Of a stretch of 64,000 nt of DNA, positions 54,192-63,446 are shown in pieces. Made by a program: the position numbers and the translations under genes. The stretch spans positions 1 through 64,000 of the forward strand of contig WRMF01000001.1 in the NCBI GenBank assembly GCA_009777245.1, written 5' to 3'. The number at the start of each line of letters is the position of its first letter. Within the stretch, counting starts at the first letter, position 1. The notes under the pieces were generated by a model. The model was not told the DNA's origin and did not search any database. It saw only the letters and a program-made list of their open reading frames with translations. Origin of the DNA: Betaproteobacteria bacterium (GTDB taxonomy: Bacteria > Pseudomonadota > Gammaproteobacteria > Burkholderiales > Rhodocyclaceae).

Positions 54192-55031
54192 TCATGCCGA
54201 TAACCCCCGATGTCGCACAAGCACTCTTGACACCATCCCCTGAAACTGCCGCCCCAGCCATTCCGCAAGGTAGACGGAACGATGCTGCCCGCCGGTGCAC
54301 CCGATGGCGACCGTCAGATAGGCGCGGCTGTCGCTAAACCAGGCAGGAAGCCAGTCCGCGATAAATCGGTGGATATCCTCGCGCATTTGCCGCGCGGTCG
54401 CATCCGCTTCCATAAAATCAACAATCGGCTTGTCAAGCCCGGTCATGGGGGAAAGTCGAGGATCATAAAAAGGATTGGGAAGACAGCGCACATCAAAAAC
54501 CAGGTCGGCATCACGCGGCAGGCCGCTCTTGAAACCGAATGATTCAATCAGCAGGGTCAAGCCTTCGTTCGCCGTCGCATCCGCGCTTTGCAGCACCCAC
54601 CCCCGCAGGGTCGCGGGACGAAGCCCGGAAGTATCCAGACGCTGCCCCAGGTCGGCAAGCGGAGAAAGCAACTGCCGCTCCTCCAAAAGGGCTTCCATCA
54701 ACGTTCTGGCCTCCGAAGTCAGGGGATGCTTGCGGCGGGTCTCGGAAAAACGCTGAATCAAAACCTCGTCCTGCGTCTCAAGAAAGAGAAAAAGCAGACG
54801 ATGCCCCGCCTGGCGAAGATTCGCCATTTTTTCCGGCAGGCCGACGATGTCCCTGCCGGAACGGGCATCCACCACAACGCCTATGCGATGTTCCGCCCCA
54901 AAATGTTCGACAAGCCCTTCCAGCAAGGCGACCGGCAAATTATCCACGCAATAGTAGCCGCTATCCTCCAGCGCCTTCAATGCCACCGATTTGCCTGAGC
55001 CGGACAGGCCGCTGATCAATACGATTTCCAT
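54192..55031 (-). CDS. rapZ: RNase adapter protein RapZ
   Basis: A 279-residue P-loop protein from ATG 55031 (MEIVLISGLSGSGKSVALKA, Walker A). Family features: ALEDSGYYCVDNLPVALLEG, RFSETRRKHPL, FGFKSGLPRDADLVFDVRCL with PNPFYDPRL, and the C-terminal TVAIGCTGGQHRSVYLAEWL. RapZ binds glucosamine-6-phosphate and guides RNase E to the sRNA GlmZ in enterics; in other bacteria the RNA target is unclear. The hpr/hprK genes that often flank it are not here. It points away from the lipoprotein gene at 55156. Confidence 0.95.
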   Translation of the reverse strand: MEIVLISGLSGSGKSVALKALEDSGYYCVDNLPVALLEGLVEHFGAEHRIGVVVDARSGRDIVGLPEKMANLRQAGHRLLFLFLETQDEVLIQRFSETRRKHPLTSEARTLMEALLEERQLLSPLADLGQRLDTSGLRPATLRGWVLQSADATANEGLTLLIESFGFKSGLPRDADLVFDVRCLPNPFYDPRLSPMTGLDKPIVDFMEADATARQMREDIHRFIADWLPAWFSDSRAYLTVAIGCTGGQHRSVYLAEWLGRQFQGMVSRVLVRHRGLSA

Positions 55032-55155
55032 AAGCGAGAGCAATTGTCAAGGCAACTTCCCCGGAATGCTCCATTCTATCCTACTGGTTTTGCTACAATA
55101 CGAATTGTTTTTCATCGCGCATTCCCAGCCCACTCTCTTCGGAAATCTTTTCGCC

Positions 55156-55920
55156 ATGCGCTTTTTCATCTTCTGCCTCTCCTGCCTCTTATTTTCCGGC
55201 TGCGCGGTTTTGCCTTCGGCGGTCGACGAAGGCGCGGAAATCGCGGAAAGCCTGCCGGAGCCTGCCCTTCCCGTGCCTGCGCAGTTTCCCGTCAGCCCGC
55301 AATTTCGCCTGGAAGCGGGAAGACACTGGCAAAGCATCGCCCAGGATTCGGCGCGCGCCCTGGTTTCAAGAATGCGCGGACTGCGCTGCGGGCCGGGGAT
55401 GGATTGCCGTATGCTCTACGTTGTCGCGCCGGAAGTCGAGACCGATTTTTCCCGCGCCTTCACCAACGCCCTGATTACCGCGCTGGTGACGCAAAACATT
55501 GCGGTTTCATCCGCGCCGGATTCCGCGCTCATGCTCCATATTGACGTGCAATCCCTGAAATTCGGCTACGGCGACAAGGCGGAAGCCGACCAAAGGGTTC
55601 GCTCGCTCATGCCCAATCTTTGGGCGTCAACAACCAGGGAAACAACGCCGGGCAATATCCTGTTTTCGTCAAGAGCCGCGCATAGCGAAATTTTTGTCAC
55701 CCTGTCGGTGCTGGATGGGGCGCGTTACGCAGCCAGAAATTCCGAGGTCTATTACGTAAGCGCCGACGATTTGCGCCTCTATGAACAACGCATCTGTTCC
55801 CGCCTCAACCCGTGCGAAGGCGGCATAACCGATGCCAATCCGCTGCCGCCCAAAAAAGGAGAAATCTCCATCGTGGGCAAGCCGGGCGGCGGGCAAAAAA
55901 CGGAAAAAGTGGAAAAATGA
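55156..55920 (+). CDS. outer-membrane-type lipoprotein upstream of flgO
   Basis: A 254-residue protein from ATG 55156. Signal peptide MRFFIFCLSCLLFSGC with lipobox LFSGC (lipidated Cys16). No recognised domain. A central part, RAFTNALITALVTQNIAVSS and ALMLHIDVQSLKFGY, is like small lipoproteins of the curli/LPS-assembly type, and the end is rich in Lys and Gly. The frame continues upstream but lacks a signal there. It overlaps flgO by 4 nt (ATGA), so it probably works with it in the outer membrane. Confidence 0.82.
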   Translation: MRFFIFCLSCLLFSGCAVLPSAVDEGAEIAESLPEPALPVPAQFPVSPQFRLEAGRHWQSIAQDSARALVSRMRGLRCGPGMDCRMLYVVAPEVETDFSRAFTNALITALVTQNIAVSSAPDSALMLHIDVQSLKFGYGDKAEADQRVRSLMPNLWASTTRETTPGNILFSSRAAHSEIFVTLSVLDGARYAARNSEVYYVSADDLRLYEQRICSRLNPCEGGITDANPLPPKKGEISIVGKPGGGQKTEKVEK

Positions 55921-56483
55921 CCGTCATGCGCCATCTTCCGATTCTTTTTTTCGTCCTGTGCCTGGAAGGCTGTCTCCTGTTCTCCTCCCGCCAGTCCGAA
56001 TACCGCGCCGCCTCTTATGAGAGCGTGGCGGAAAGCGCCCTGATCCTCGCCAGCTATCGCGCCGCCGATACCCTGCTCGCGCAGGCGGATACGCGATTGT
56101 CGCAGCAGCATCCGATAATCGTCGCCACCCTGGTCGACATCAACGCGCTGGAAGAATCCTCGCCGCTTGGTCGGCTGCTGGCCGAGCAACTGAGCGCCCG
56201 CTTCGCGCAACAGGGATACCAGGTCGTGGAGCTGAAAATTCGCCGACAACTCTACATGAAGCGCGACGAGGGAGAATTGATGCTATCCCGCGAAGTCGAA
56301 GAAATAGTTCAACGCCATGAAGCGCAAGCGTTTCTGGTAGGAACATACGCCGAGGGCGTTGATCGGGTATTCATCAACCTGAAATTGACCCAGATTGACA
56401 GCAATATCACGCTCGCCGCAGTAGACTACGCCCTGCCGCTGGACATGAACATCCGCTCCCTCTTGTACCGCAAAGACCAATAA
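55917..56483 (+). CDS. flgO: FlgO family outer-membrane protein
   Basis: A 188-residue protein with a signal peptide (MRHLPILFFVLCLEGC, possible lipidated Cys). The domain matches FlgO: SALILASYRAADTLLAQADT, PIIVATLVDINALEESSPLG, RLLAEQLSARFAQQGYQVVE, and AQAFLVGTYAEGVDRVFINL. In Vibrio, FlgO and FlgP are needed for outer-membrane stability of the flagellum. Coupled to the upstream lipoprotein gene by a 4-nt overlap. This is the second flagellum-related locus in the window, 40 kb from flagellin. Confidence 0.88.
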   Translation: MTVMRHLPILFFVLCLEGCLLFSSRQSEYRAASYESVAESALILASYRAADTLLAQADTRLSQQHPIIVATLVDINALEESSPLGRLLAEQLSARFAQQGYQVVELKIRRQLYMKRDEGELMLSREVEEIVQRHEAQAFLVGTYAEGVDRVFINLKLTQIDSNITLAAVDYALPLDMNIRSLLYRKDQ

Positions 56484-56536
56484 CGCGCCTGCCTTTGGCG
56501 CTTCTGTTATCCTGTCGCTTTTACCGGAATCCGACC

Positions 56537-57172
56537 ATGCGCTATCAGATCATCCCCGTGACCCCGCTCGAACAAAACTGTTCCCTACTCTGGTGCGAAG
56601 AAACCCGCGCCGCCGCCATCGTTGATCCGGGCGGCGATCCTGATCGCATAATCGCCGCCGTCGCGTCCGAAAACGTGACCCCTACGCTGGCGCTGGTTAC
56701 TCACGGCCACTTTGACCATGCGGGCGCGGCAAGGGAGATAGCCGATCATTTCTCCATACCTGTCGTGGGGCCGCATGAAAACGACCTTTTCCTGCTTGAG
56801 CGGATTTTTGAGCACGGTCAGACCTACGGCATCCCCGGTCGCTCGTTCAAGCCGGATCAGTGGCTTGCCGACGGCGATTCGGTGCAATTCGGCAATGAGG
56901 AACTGGAAGTGCTGCATTGCCCAGGCCACACCCCCGGACATATCGTGTTTTACCATCGTCCCTCGCGCCTCCTGCAAGTAGGCGATGTGATGTTTCAAGG
57001 CTCGATAGGCCGCACCGATTTCCCCAGAAGCAACCACGCCGACTTGATAACCTCGATTCGGAAAAAACTTTTCCCCCTGGGGGACGACACCCGCTTCATC
57101 CCCGGACACGGCCCGATGTCCACCATCGGAGCCGAGCGCATGTACAACCCATTTGTAGGCGACAACACATGA
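56537..57172 (+). CDS. MBL-fold metallo-hydrolase (glyoxalase II/YcbL type)
   Basis: A 211-residue metallo-beta-lactamase-fold hydrolase. Metal ligands: THGHFDHAGAAREI (HxHxDH), the His of CPGHTPGH, Asp in LLQVGDVMFQGSIGRTDFP, and the final His in FIPGHGPMSTIG. Length and motifs place it with the short YcbL-like hydroxyacylglutathione hydrolases; the substrate may be a thioester. ATG 56537 fits the start, MRYQIIPVTPLEQNCSLLWC. It overlaps the CitE-like lyase gene by 4 nt. Confidence 0.92.
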   Translation: MRYQIIPVTPLEQNCSLLWCEETRAAAIVDPGGDPDRIIAAVASENVTPTLALVTHGHFDHAGAAREIADHFSIPVVGPHENDLFLLERIFEHGQTYGIPGRSFKPDQWLADGDSVQFGNEELEVLHCPGHTPGHIVFYHRPSRLLQVGDVMFQGSIGRTDFPRSNHADLITSIRKKLFPLGDDTRFIPGHGPMSTIGAERMYNPFVGDNT

Positions 57173-58146
57173 CAGACACTCTTTCCCAGTCAGGCACAGC
57201 CATTTTGCCGGTTGTAAACCACTACGCCGGATCGGAAAAAACCATTGCCAAGGCGCTGTTGCTGCAACAGGAAATGGGAGCCGAAACCGGCTTCGCCCTG
57301 TTTGACATAACCTGTGATTGCGAAGACGGCGCAAAAACAGGAACGGAAGCCGCGCACGCGACAATGTGCGGGCAATTGATCAACAGCGCGGAAAACCGCT
57401 TCGGCAGGGTCGGAATTCGCATCCACGACATAACCCATCCGCACTGGAGGGCGGATTTGCAAATCACGCTCGAAATAGCGGGCGAAAAGCTGGCTTTCGT
57501 CACCCTGCCCAAAGCCCAGTCCGCCGCCGACATCAAGCAACAAATCGACTTTCTCCGCCAGGTTCAGGCAAGCCTTGGCCTGCAACGCGCCATTCCCGTC
57601 CATGCCCTTATCGAAACCTGCGGCGCATTGAGGGAAGTCTGGCAAATCGCCGCGCTGGAGGGCGTGGAAAGCCTGGATTTCGGCCTGATGGATTTTGTCT
57701 CCGACCATCAGGGCGCTATCCCCGCTTCCGCCATGCAAAGCCCGGGTCAATTCAAGCATCCCCTTATTGTCCGCGCCAAATGCGAAATCGCCGCCGCCGC
57801 CCATGCGGCTGGCATTATCCCGACGCATAACGTCAGCACCGACCTTGATAATCCCGCAGTAATCCTTGCCGACGCCCGCGCGGCAAGGCAGGAATTCGCA
57901 TTCATGCGGATGTGGAGCATCCATCCCAACCAGATTCTCCCCATTCTCAAAGCCATGCGCCCGGATTCCACCGAAATCAATGTCGCCGCCGACATCCTCG
58001 TCAAGGCCCAAAAAGCCGACTGGGGGCCGATTCGCCATTATGGACGGCTGCATGACCGCGCTTCCTACCGCTATTACCGGAATCTGCTCCGCCGCGCCCA
58101 TGCCGCAGGCGTCGTACTGTCGGAAGAAATCCAGCGGCTGTTATAA
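57169..58146 (+). CDS. HpcH/HpaI aldolase / CitE-like CoA-ester lyase
   Basis: A 325-residue TIM-barrel protein of the CitE/malyl-CoA lyase superfamily. Seen: FDITCDCEDGAKTGTEAAHA (metal-binding acidic residues), RVGIRIHDITHPHW, FVTLPKAQSAADIKQQIDFL, VHALIETCGALREVWQIAAL and LDFGLMDFVSDHQGAIPASA. Such enzymes cleave or form beta-hydroxyacyl-CoA compounds. The actual substrate is not evident. Start ATG 57169 overlaps the preceding hydrolase gene, and a CoA-lyase plus thioester-hydrolase pairing is a reasonable inference. Confidence 0.9.
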   Translation: MTDTLSQSGTAILPVVNHYAGSEKTIAKALLLQQEMGAETGFALFDITCDCEDGAKTGTEAAHATMCGQLINSAENRFGRVGIRIHDITHPHWRADLQITLEIAGEKLAFVTLPKAQSAADIKQQIDFLRQVQASLGLQRAIPVHALIETCGALREVWQIAALEGVESLDFGLMDFVSDHQGAIPASAMQSPGQFKHPLIVRAKCEIAAAAHAAGIIPTHNVSTDLDNPAVILADARAARQEFAFMRMWSIHPNQILPILKAMRPDSTEINVAADILVKAQKADWGPIRHYGRLHDRASYRYYRNLLRRAHAAGVVLSEEIQRLL

Positions 58147-58155
58147 ATGGTTGCC

Positions 58156-58812
58156 ATGCGCCAGTTGCTCCTTGACCTGTTGCCCGGTAACGCGCCATCG
58201 CTGGAAAACTTCATCCCCGGCGCGAATGAGGAAGCGTTATGCGCCTTTCAGGATTGGCTTGTCGCGCCAAGCGGCGAAGAAACCGCTTTCCTCCTCTGGG
58301 GCGAACCCGGTTCCGGCAAAAGCCATCTTTTGAAGGCAAGCGGTTTTTTCTATCTGGACGCGAAACAGGATCGCGCCTCTTCAAGTCTGCCGGAAACCGC
58401 CTGCAACCTTGCGGTCGACCACATAGAATCGCTTGATGAAACCGGACAAATCGCGCTCTTTCACGCATTCAACCAAATCCGCCTTTATCACGGCAAGCTC
58501 CTTGTCGCGGCCGCCGCCCCGCCCGCAAAACTCACGCTGCGCGAGGATTTACGCACCCGCCTGGGGAGCGGATTGGTCTACAGGCTAAATGCCCTGTCCG
58601 ATGCGGAAAAAAAAACCGCGCTCGCCTTCATCGCCGCCGCCCGCTCGCTGCCTCTCGGAGACGACGGCCTGGACTATCTCATCAGCCACGCCAACCGCGA
58701 CATGCGTATCCTCGCCTCTACCCTGGCTCAACTTGACCGCTATTCATTGGAGCAAAAACGTCCGATTACCGTGCCGTTTCTGCGCGCCATGCTGGATAAA
58801 CCGGAACCTTGA
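58156..58812 (+). CDS. hda: DnaA regulatory inactivator Hda
   Basis: A 218-residue AAA+ protein homologous to DnaA domain III. From ATG 58156 (MRQLLLDLLPGNAPSLENFI, with the clamp-binding QLxLDL-like QLLLDL). Walker A LLWGEPGSGKSHLLKA, DLRTRLGSGLVYRL (box VII-like arginine), and the C-terminal RDMRILASTLAQLDRYSLEQ. With the beta clamp it stimulates ATP hydrolysis by DnaA and prevents re-initiation. It precedes a HAD phosphatase gene, a common betaproteobacterial order. Confidence 0.93.
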   Translation: MRQLLLDLLPGNAPSLENFIPGANEEALCAFQDWLVAPSGEETAFLLWGEPGSGKSHLLKASGFFYLDAKQDRASSSLPETACNLAVDHIESLDETGQIALFHAFNQIRLYHGKLLVAAAAPPAKLTLREDLRTRLGSGLVYRLNALSDAEKKTALAFIAAARSLPLGDDGLDYLISHANRDMRILASTLAQLDRYSLEQKRPITVPFLRAMLDKPEP

Positions 58813-58815
58813 GAT

Positions 58816-59511
58816 ATGCGACTTTTTCTGTTCGATCTTGATAACACGCTCCTTGAAGGAGATTCGGATTTTGCCTGGGGGCAATTCCTGATCCGCAAAG
58901 GCGCGCTTGAACGGCAGGAAGAGGAAGAAAAAAACCGTCGTTTTTTTGCCGAATACGAGGCGGGAACCCTCGACATCAACGCCTTTCTCGCCTTCCAGTT
59001 AGCGCCGCTCGCGGCTTATCCCCGCGCCACCCTGGAAGCATGGCGCGCCGAATATGTGGAGACAGTCGTTCGCCCCATGATCCCGGCATCGGCGCGCGCT
59101 CTGGTAAATCGCTCCCTGGCGGGAAAAGACAGTCTGACGGTGATGATAACGGCGACCAACAGCTTCGTGACCGCGCCCATCGCCCGCGAATTCGGCATTC
59201 CGCACCTGATCGCCACTATCCCGGAGTGTATCAACGGCGAATTCACCGGCAGAGCCAAAGGGATTCCTTCCTTTCGCGAAGGGAAAGTGAACCGGCTGGA
59301 AGAGTGGCTGGAAGCGCAGGCAATCCATTGGGGAAATTTTACCGAAAGCCGTTTTTACAGCGATTCCCACAACGATCTGCCCTTGCTCGAAAAAGTCTCC
59401 CATCCGGTCGCGGTAAACCCTGATCCCGCTCTTTTCAAGGTCGCAAAGGCAAAAAAATGGGAAATTCTGCAAATACGCCACAACAATGTTGCAAGAACTG
59501 CGTCATTATGA
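58816..59511 (+). CDS. HAD-superfamily (HAD-IB) phosphatase
   Basis: A 231-residue phosphatase. Motif I FLFDLDNTLLEGDSDFAWG (nucleophile Asp8 and Asp10), motif II VMITATNSFVTAP, motif III/IV KVNRLEEWLE and FYSDSHNDLPLLEKV. It belongs to the SerB-like HAD-IB group (histidinol- or phosphoserine-phosphatase-like). Starts 3 nt after hda. Substrate unknown. Confidence 0.92.
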   Translation: MRLFLFDLDNTLLEGDSDFAWGQFLIRKGALERQEEEEKNRRFFAEYEAGTLDINAFLAFQLAPLAAYPRATLEAWRAEYVETVVRPMIPASARALVNRSLAGKDSLTVMITATNSFVTAPIAREFGIPHLIATIPECINGEFTGRAKGIPSFREGKVNRLEEWLEAQAIHWGNFTESRFYSDSHNDLPLLEKVSHPVAVNPDPALFKVAKAKKWEILQIRHNNVARTASL

Positions 59512-59574
59512 TGTACAAAATCAAATAGTTGTAGCATCATTACCCCTTGTTGCCATTGCTCAAGCGAAAATTTC

Positions 59575-61314
59575 ATGATTACTGCCGATTCTTCCTCGCA
59601 AGCCTCACAGATCAGCGGCCTGGCTCTGGCGCTGGTCAAGGCTGGACGTTTGCAGGAGAGCGACGCCAAGCTTATGACCGATCGCGCCTCCTCCGAAAAG
59701 GCCTCGCTGGCGGAAGTTTTGGTAAACAGCGGCAAAATCCGCTCGCTTGATCTCGCGCGCTTCGTTTCGGAAACTTTTTTTATTCCCCTGTTTGACCTGT
59801 CTGCTTACGATAAAGCCTACGTTCTGAAAGAAAGTATTGATCCAAAAATAATAGAGACACACCGTATTCTGCCCCTGTTCAAGCGTGGCAACCGGGTCAC
59901 CATCGCCACCGCCGATCCCGCCAACCGGCAGGCGATGGAGGCAATCCGCTTCCAGTCTTCCATGATCATTGACCATATTGTGGTCGAGATTGACAAGCTT
60001 CTGCCGCTGATCAAGGAATTCTCGGCAAGCTCTTCCGAAGCGCTGCAAGACATCATCGGCGATTTGGATGACGCAGACCTGGGAGAGATCAAGGACGAAA
60101 GCGCCGAGGCAAGCGCCGCCGCCGACTTGAGCATGTCCGCCGAAGTCGACGACGCGCCGATCGTCAAATTCCTCCAGAAAACACTGGTTGACGCGATCAA
60201 TGAAGGCGCTTCCGACATCCATTTCGAGCCTTTTGAGAAGTTTTATCGCGTTCGTTTCCGTATTGACGGCGTACTAAGGGAAATCACCAACCCGCCTCTC
60301 GCCATCAAGGAAAAACTGGCTGCCCGGGTAAAGATTATTTCCCGGATGGATATTTCGGAAAAACGGATTCCGCAAGACGGGCGGACGAGGCTTGCGTTGT
60401 CCAAATCCCGCATCATTGACTTTCGGGTCAGCACCTTGCCGACCCTGCACGGCGAAAAAATCGTGATGCGGATTCTTGACCCGGCCGCAGCCAGTCTCGG
60501 CATTGAGGCGCTTGGCTACGAAGCGGAGCAGAAGGCGGCTCTGATGGAGGCCATTCACCGGCCTTACGGCATGGTGTTGGTCACCGGCCCCACAGGCTCC
60601 GGCAAAACAGTATCGCTCTACACCTGCCTCAACATCCTGAATGATCCGCTCATCAACATTTCCACCGCCGAAAATCCGGCGGAAATCAACCTGCCCGGAA
60701 TCAACCAGGTAAACATTGACGAAAAGGCGGGAATGACCTTCCCCACCGCATTGAGATCATTTCTCAGACAAGACCCTGACATCATCATGGTGGGCGAAAT
60801 CAGGGATCTGGAAACGGCGGAAATATCGGTCAAGGCCGCCCAGACCGGGCACCTGGTGCTCTCCACCCTGCACACCAACGATGCGCCGCAGACCCTGACT
60901 CGCCTGGTGGATATGGGCGTTCCCGCTTTCAACATTGCTTCCAGCATCCTGCTGATTACCGCGCAGCGTCTGGTGCGCAGGCTCTGCACATGCAAGCAGC
61001 CTGCCGAAATCCCCGAATCGGCGCTGCTGGAAGCCGGATTCAAACCGGAAGAACTGGACGGCTCCTGGACGCTCTACGAGCCGCGCGGTTGCGACCGCTG
61101 CAAGGGCAAGGGCTACAAGGGGCGAGCCGGAGTCCATCAGGTCATGCCGGTTACGGAAGAAATGCAGCGCATCATTCTTGCCCATGCCACATCCATGCAA
61201 ATTGCCGATCTGGCGGCAAAAGACGGGGTCAGAACCCTGCGTGAAGCCGGTCTTAAAAAAGTCAGGGAAGGCATCACCTCCCTTGAAGAAGTGCTAGGCT
61301 CAACCAATCTTTGA
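59575..61314 (+). CDS. pilB: type IV pilus extension ATPase PilB
   Basis: A 579-residue hexameric ATPase that drives pilin polymerisation. N-terminal MshEN domains, then the ATPase with Walker A GPTGSGKTVSLYT (near residue 338), Asp box, Walker B-region DIIMVGEIRDLETAEISVKA and His box GHLVLSTLHTNDAPQTLTRL. The tetracysteine zinc site is CTCK...CDRCKGKGYKG. Full length. Start ATG 59575. First gene of pilB-pilC-pilD; pilB and pilC are separated by 14 nt. Confidence 0.97.
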   Translation: MITADSSSQASQISGLALALVKAGRLQESDAKLMTDRASSEKASLAEVLVNSGKIRSLDLARFVSETFFIPLFDLSAYDKAYVLKESIDPKIIETHRILPLFKRGNRVTIATADPANRQAMEAIRFQSSMIIDHIVVEIDKLLPLIKEFSASSSEALQDIIGDLDDADLGEIKDESAEASAAADLSMSAEVDDAPIVKFLQKTLVDAINEGASDIHFEPFEKFYRVRFRIDGVLREITNPPLAIKEKLAARVKIISRMDISEKRIPQDGRTRLALSKSRIIDFRVSTLPTLHGEKIVMRILDPAAASLGIEALGYEAEQKAALMEAIHRPYGMVLVTGPTGSGKTVSLYTCLNILNDPLINISTAENPAEINLPGINQVNIDEKAGMTFPTALRSFLRQDPDIIMVGEIRDLETAEISVKAAQTGHLVLSTLHTNDAPQTLTRLVDMGVPAFNIASSILLITAQRLVRRLCTCKQPAEIPESALLEAGFKPEELDGSWTLYEPRGCDRCKGKGYKGRAGVHQVMPVTEEMQRIILAHATSMQIADLAAKDGVRTLREAGLKKVREGITSLEEVLGSTNL

Positions 61315-61328
61315 TAAGGAATACACTC

Positions 61329-62552
61329 ATGGCAACCACTGCAAGAGGCAAAACAGCTGTTAAAGAGTTTGTTTTTACCTGGACAGGCAAAAACAAGGAC
61401 GGTCGGGTCTTAAACGGCGAAATCCGCGCAGCGACCGAAGCGGTCGTGCAAGCCCAGCTTCGGCGACAGGGAATCATGTCCCCCAAGATATCCAGACAAC
61501 GCTTGAAAACTGGGCGGGCAATCAAGGAAAAGGACATTTCCATTTTCACCCGCCAGCTTGCAACGATGATGCGCTCAGGTGTGCCGCTCCTGCAAGCCTT
61601 TGAAATTGTCGGGCGCGGCCACGACAATCCTTCGGTCGGCAAGCTCCTGCTCAACATCAAGGCGGATGTGGAGACCGGCAACACCATGTCTTCGGCTTTT
61701 CGCAAACACCCGCTCTATTTTGATTCCCTGTACTGCAATCTCGTCGCCGCCGGGGAACAGGCCGGTATCCTGGATACCCTGCTGGATCGCCTGGCCTCCT
61801 ACAAGGAAAAGATGTTGAGCATCAAGGGCAAGATCAAATCAGCGCTTACCTATCCGGCAGCCATTATTATAGTTGCCTTTGTTATTGTCGCCCTAATCAT
61901 GATTGCCGTAATTCCGGCCTTCGAGGAAATGTTCAGGGGATTTGGCGTGGAATTGCCCGTTCCAACCCAATTTGTCATCGGTCTGTCGAATTTTTTTGTT
62001 GCGTGGTGGTTTGTAATCTTTCCTGTGGCAATCGGCGGCCCAATCGCGTTTTTTTGGACGCTGAAACGCTCCGAAAATCTTCAGAATTCCGTGGATCGCT
62101 TCAGCTTGAGGCTGCCGCTCTTCGGCGAACTTATCCGCAAATCCGTCATCGCCCGCTGGACCCGCACCCTGGCAACCATGTTCGAGGCCGGAGTGCCTCT
62201 GGTCGAGGCGCTGGATTCCGTCGGCGGCGCATCCGGCAACGCCGTCTATAAAAACGCCACCCGCAGGATACAGTCTTCGGTCAGCACCGGCGTCAGCCTT
62301 ACGAACTCCATGCAGATGGTCAACATTTTTCCCAACATGGTTGTCCAGATGGTCGCCATCGGCGAGGAATCAGGTTCGTTGTCCACCATGCTGAGCAAGG
62401 TAGCCGACTTTTTTGAGGAAGAGGTGGATCAGGCGGTGGATGCGCTCTCCAGCCTTATGGAACCCGTTATCATGGTCGTCTTGGGCGGCCTTGTCGGGGG
62501 CATTATCATCGCCATGTATCTGCCGATCTTCAAAATTGCCTCCGTGGTTTGA
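61329..62552 (+). CDS. pilC: type IV pilus inner-membrane platform protein PilC
   Basis: A 407-residue protein with two GspF domains: FTRQLATMMRSGVPLLQAFE (first) and WTRTLATMFEAGVPLVEALD (second), each followed by a helical bundle. Three TM helices, AAIIIVAFVIVALIMIAVIP, VAWWFVIFPVAIGGPIAFFW and VMVVLGGLVGGIIIAMYLPI. ATG 61329 (MATTARGKTAVKEFVFTWTG) fits the family better than 61311. Overlaps pilD by 4 nt. Confidence 0.97.
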   Translation: MATTARGKTAVKEFVFTWTGKNKDGRVLNGEIRAATEAVVQAQLRRQGIMSPKISRQRLKTGRAIKEKDISIFTRQLATMMRSGVPLLQAFEIVGRGHDNPSVGKLLLNIKADVETGNTMSSAFRKHPLYFDSLYCNLVAAGEQAGILDTLLDRLASYKEKMLSIKGKIKSALTYPAAIIIVAFVIVALIMIAVIPAFEEMFRGFGVELPVPTQFVIGLSNFFVAWWFVIFPVAIGGPIAFFWTLKRSENLQNSVDRFSLRLPLFGELIRKSVIARWTRTLATMFEAGVPLVEALDSVGGASGNAVYKNATRRIQSSVSTGVSLTNSMQMVNIFPNMVVQMVAIGEESGSLSTMLSKVADFFEEEVDQAVDALSSLMEPVIMVVLGGLVGGIIIAMYLPIFKIASVV

Positions 62553-63418
62553 TGCCTCCCTCAACCTTGCTGGAAATCCTGTCCGCGCCGGAATTTTTCA
62601 TCGGCGCGGCCTTGCTTTTTGGCCTTGCCATCGGCAGCTTTCTCAACGTCGTAATCCATCGCCTGCCTAAAATGCTAGAGATGGAATGGCAACAGGAATA
62701 CGCCGCATATCGGGAAGAAACGCCGCCTGAGCCGAAAGAGCCGTTCAATCTTGCCGTGCCCCGCTCGCATTGTCCACATTGCGGGCGCTTGATTCCGGCG
62801 TTGGAAAATATTCCCCTCTTGAGCTACCTCGTCCTGCGCGGCAAATGCCGAACCTGCCGCGCTCCGATCAGTTTGCGTTATCCGCTGATTGAGGTCGCTG
62901 CTTCCATATTTGCAGGCATTGCCGCCTGGCATTTCGGGTTTGGTCTGACTGCTGTCGCCGCCATGATCTTTCTCTGGACATTGCTGGCTTTGGCCATGAT
63001 TGACGCGGACACCCAACTCCTGCCTGATCGCCTGACCCTGCCGCTCCTCTGGCTTGGATTGCTCGTCAATCTTTTCGGCATGTTTGTTCCCCTGGCGGAT
63101 GCCGTGATCGGCGCGATGGCGGGGTATCTTTTTCTGTGGTCGGTCTATTGGCTGTTTCGCCTTGTCACCGGCAAGGAAGGCATGGGCTACGGCGATTTCA
63201 AGCTGCTTGCCGCGCTCGGCGCCTGGATGGGCTGGACAATGTTGCCGGTCATTGTGCTGCTTTCCTCATTGGTGGGGGCTATTGTAGGCTCCGGCCTCAT
63301 CATTTTTGCCAGACGTGATCGTCAGGTTCCGATTCCCTTCGGCCCCTATCTGGCCGCAGCCGGAGTTATCGCCTTCTTTTGCGGGAGCAATTTGAACAGT
63401 ATCTACCTGGCTTTCTGA
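62549..63418 (+). CDS. pilD: prepilin peptidase / N-methyltransferase PilD
   Basis: A 289-residue polytopic membrane aspartic protease that cleaves and N-methylates prepilins. The cytoplasmic loop has zinc cysteines CPHCGRLIPALENIPLLSYL and GKCRTCRAPIS. Catalytic aspartates are in MIDADTQLLPDRLTLP and in GMGYGDFKLLAALGAWMG (GxGD type). About eight TM segments. Overlaps pilC by 4 nt. coaE, which often follows pilD, is absent here. Confidence 0.96.
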   Translation: MMPPSTLLEILSAPEFFIGAALLFGLAIGSFLNVVIHRLPKMLEMEWQQEYAAYREETPPEPKEPFNLAVPRSHCPHCGRLIPALENIPLLSYLVLRGKCRTCRAPISLRYPLIEVAASIFAGIAAWHFGFGLTAVAAMIFLWTLLALAMIDADTQLLPDRLTLPLLWLGLLVNLFGMFVPLADAVIGAMAGYLFLWSVYWLFRLVTGKEGMGYGDFKLLAALGAWMGWTMLPVIVLLSSLVGAIVGSGLIIFARRDRQVPIPFGPYLAAAGVIAFFCGSNLNSIYLAF

Positions 63419-63446
63419 ACGACGGCAGTTTTTTCTCCTCCGCTTG

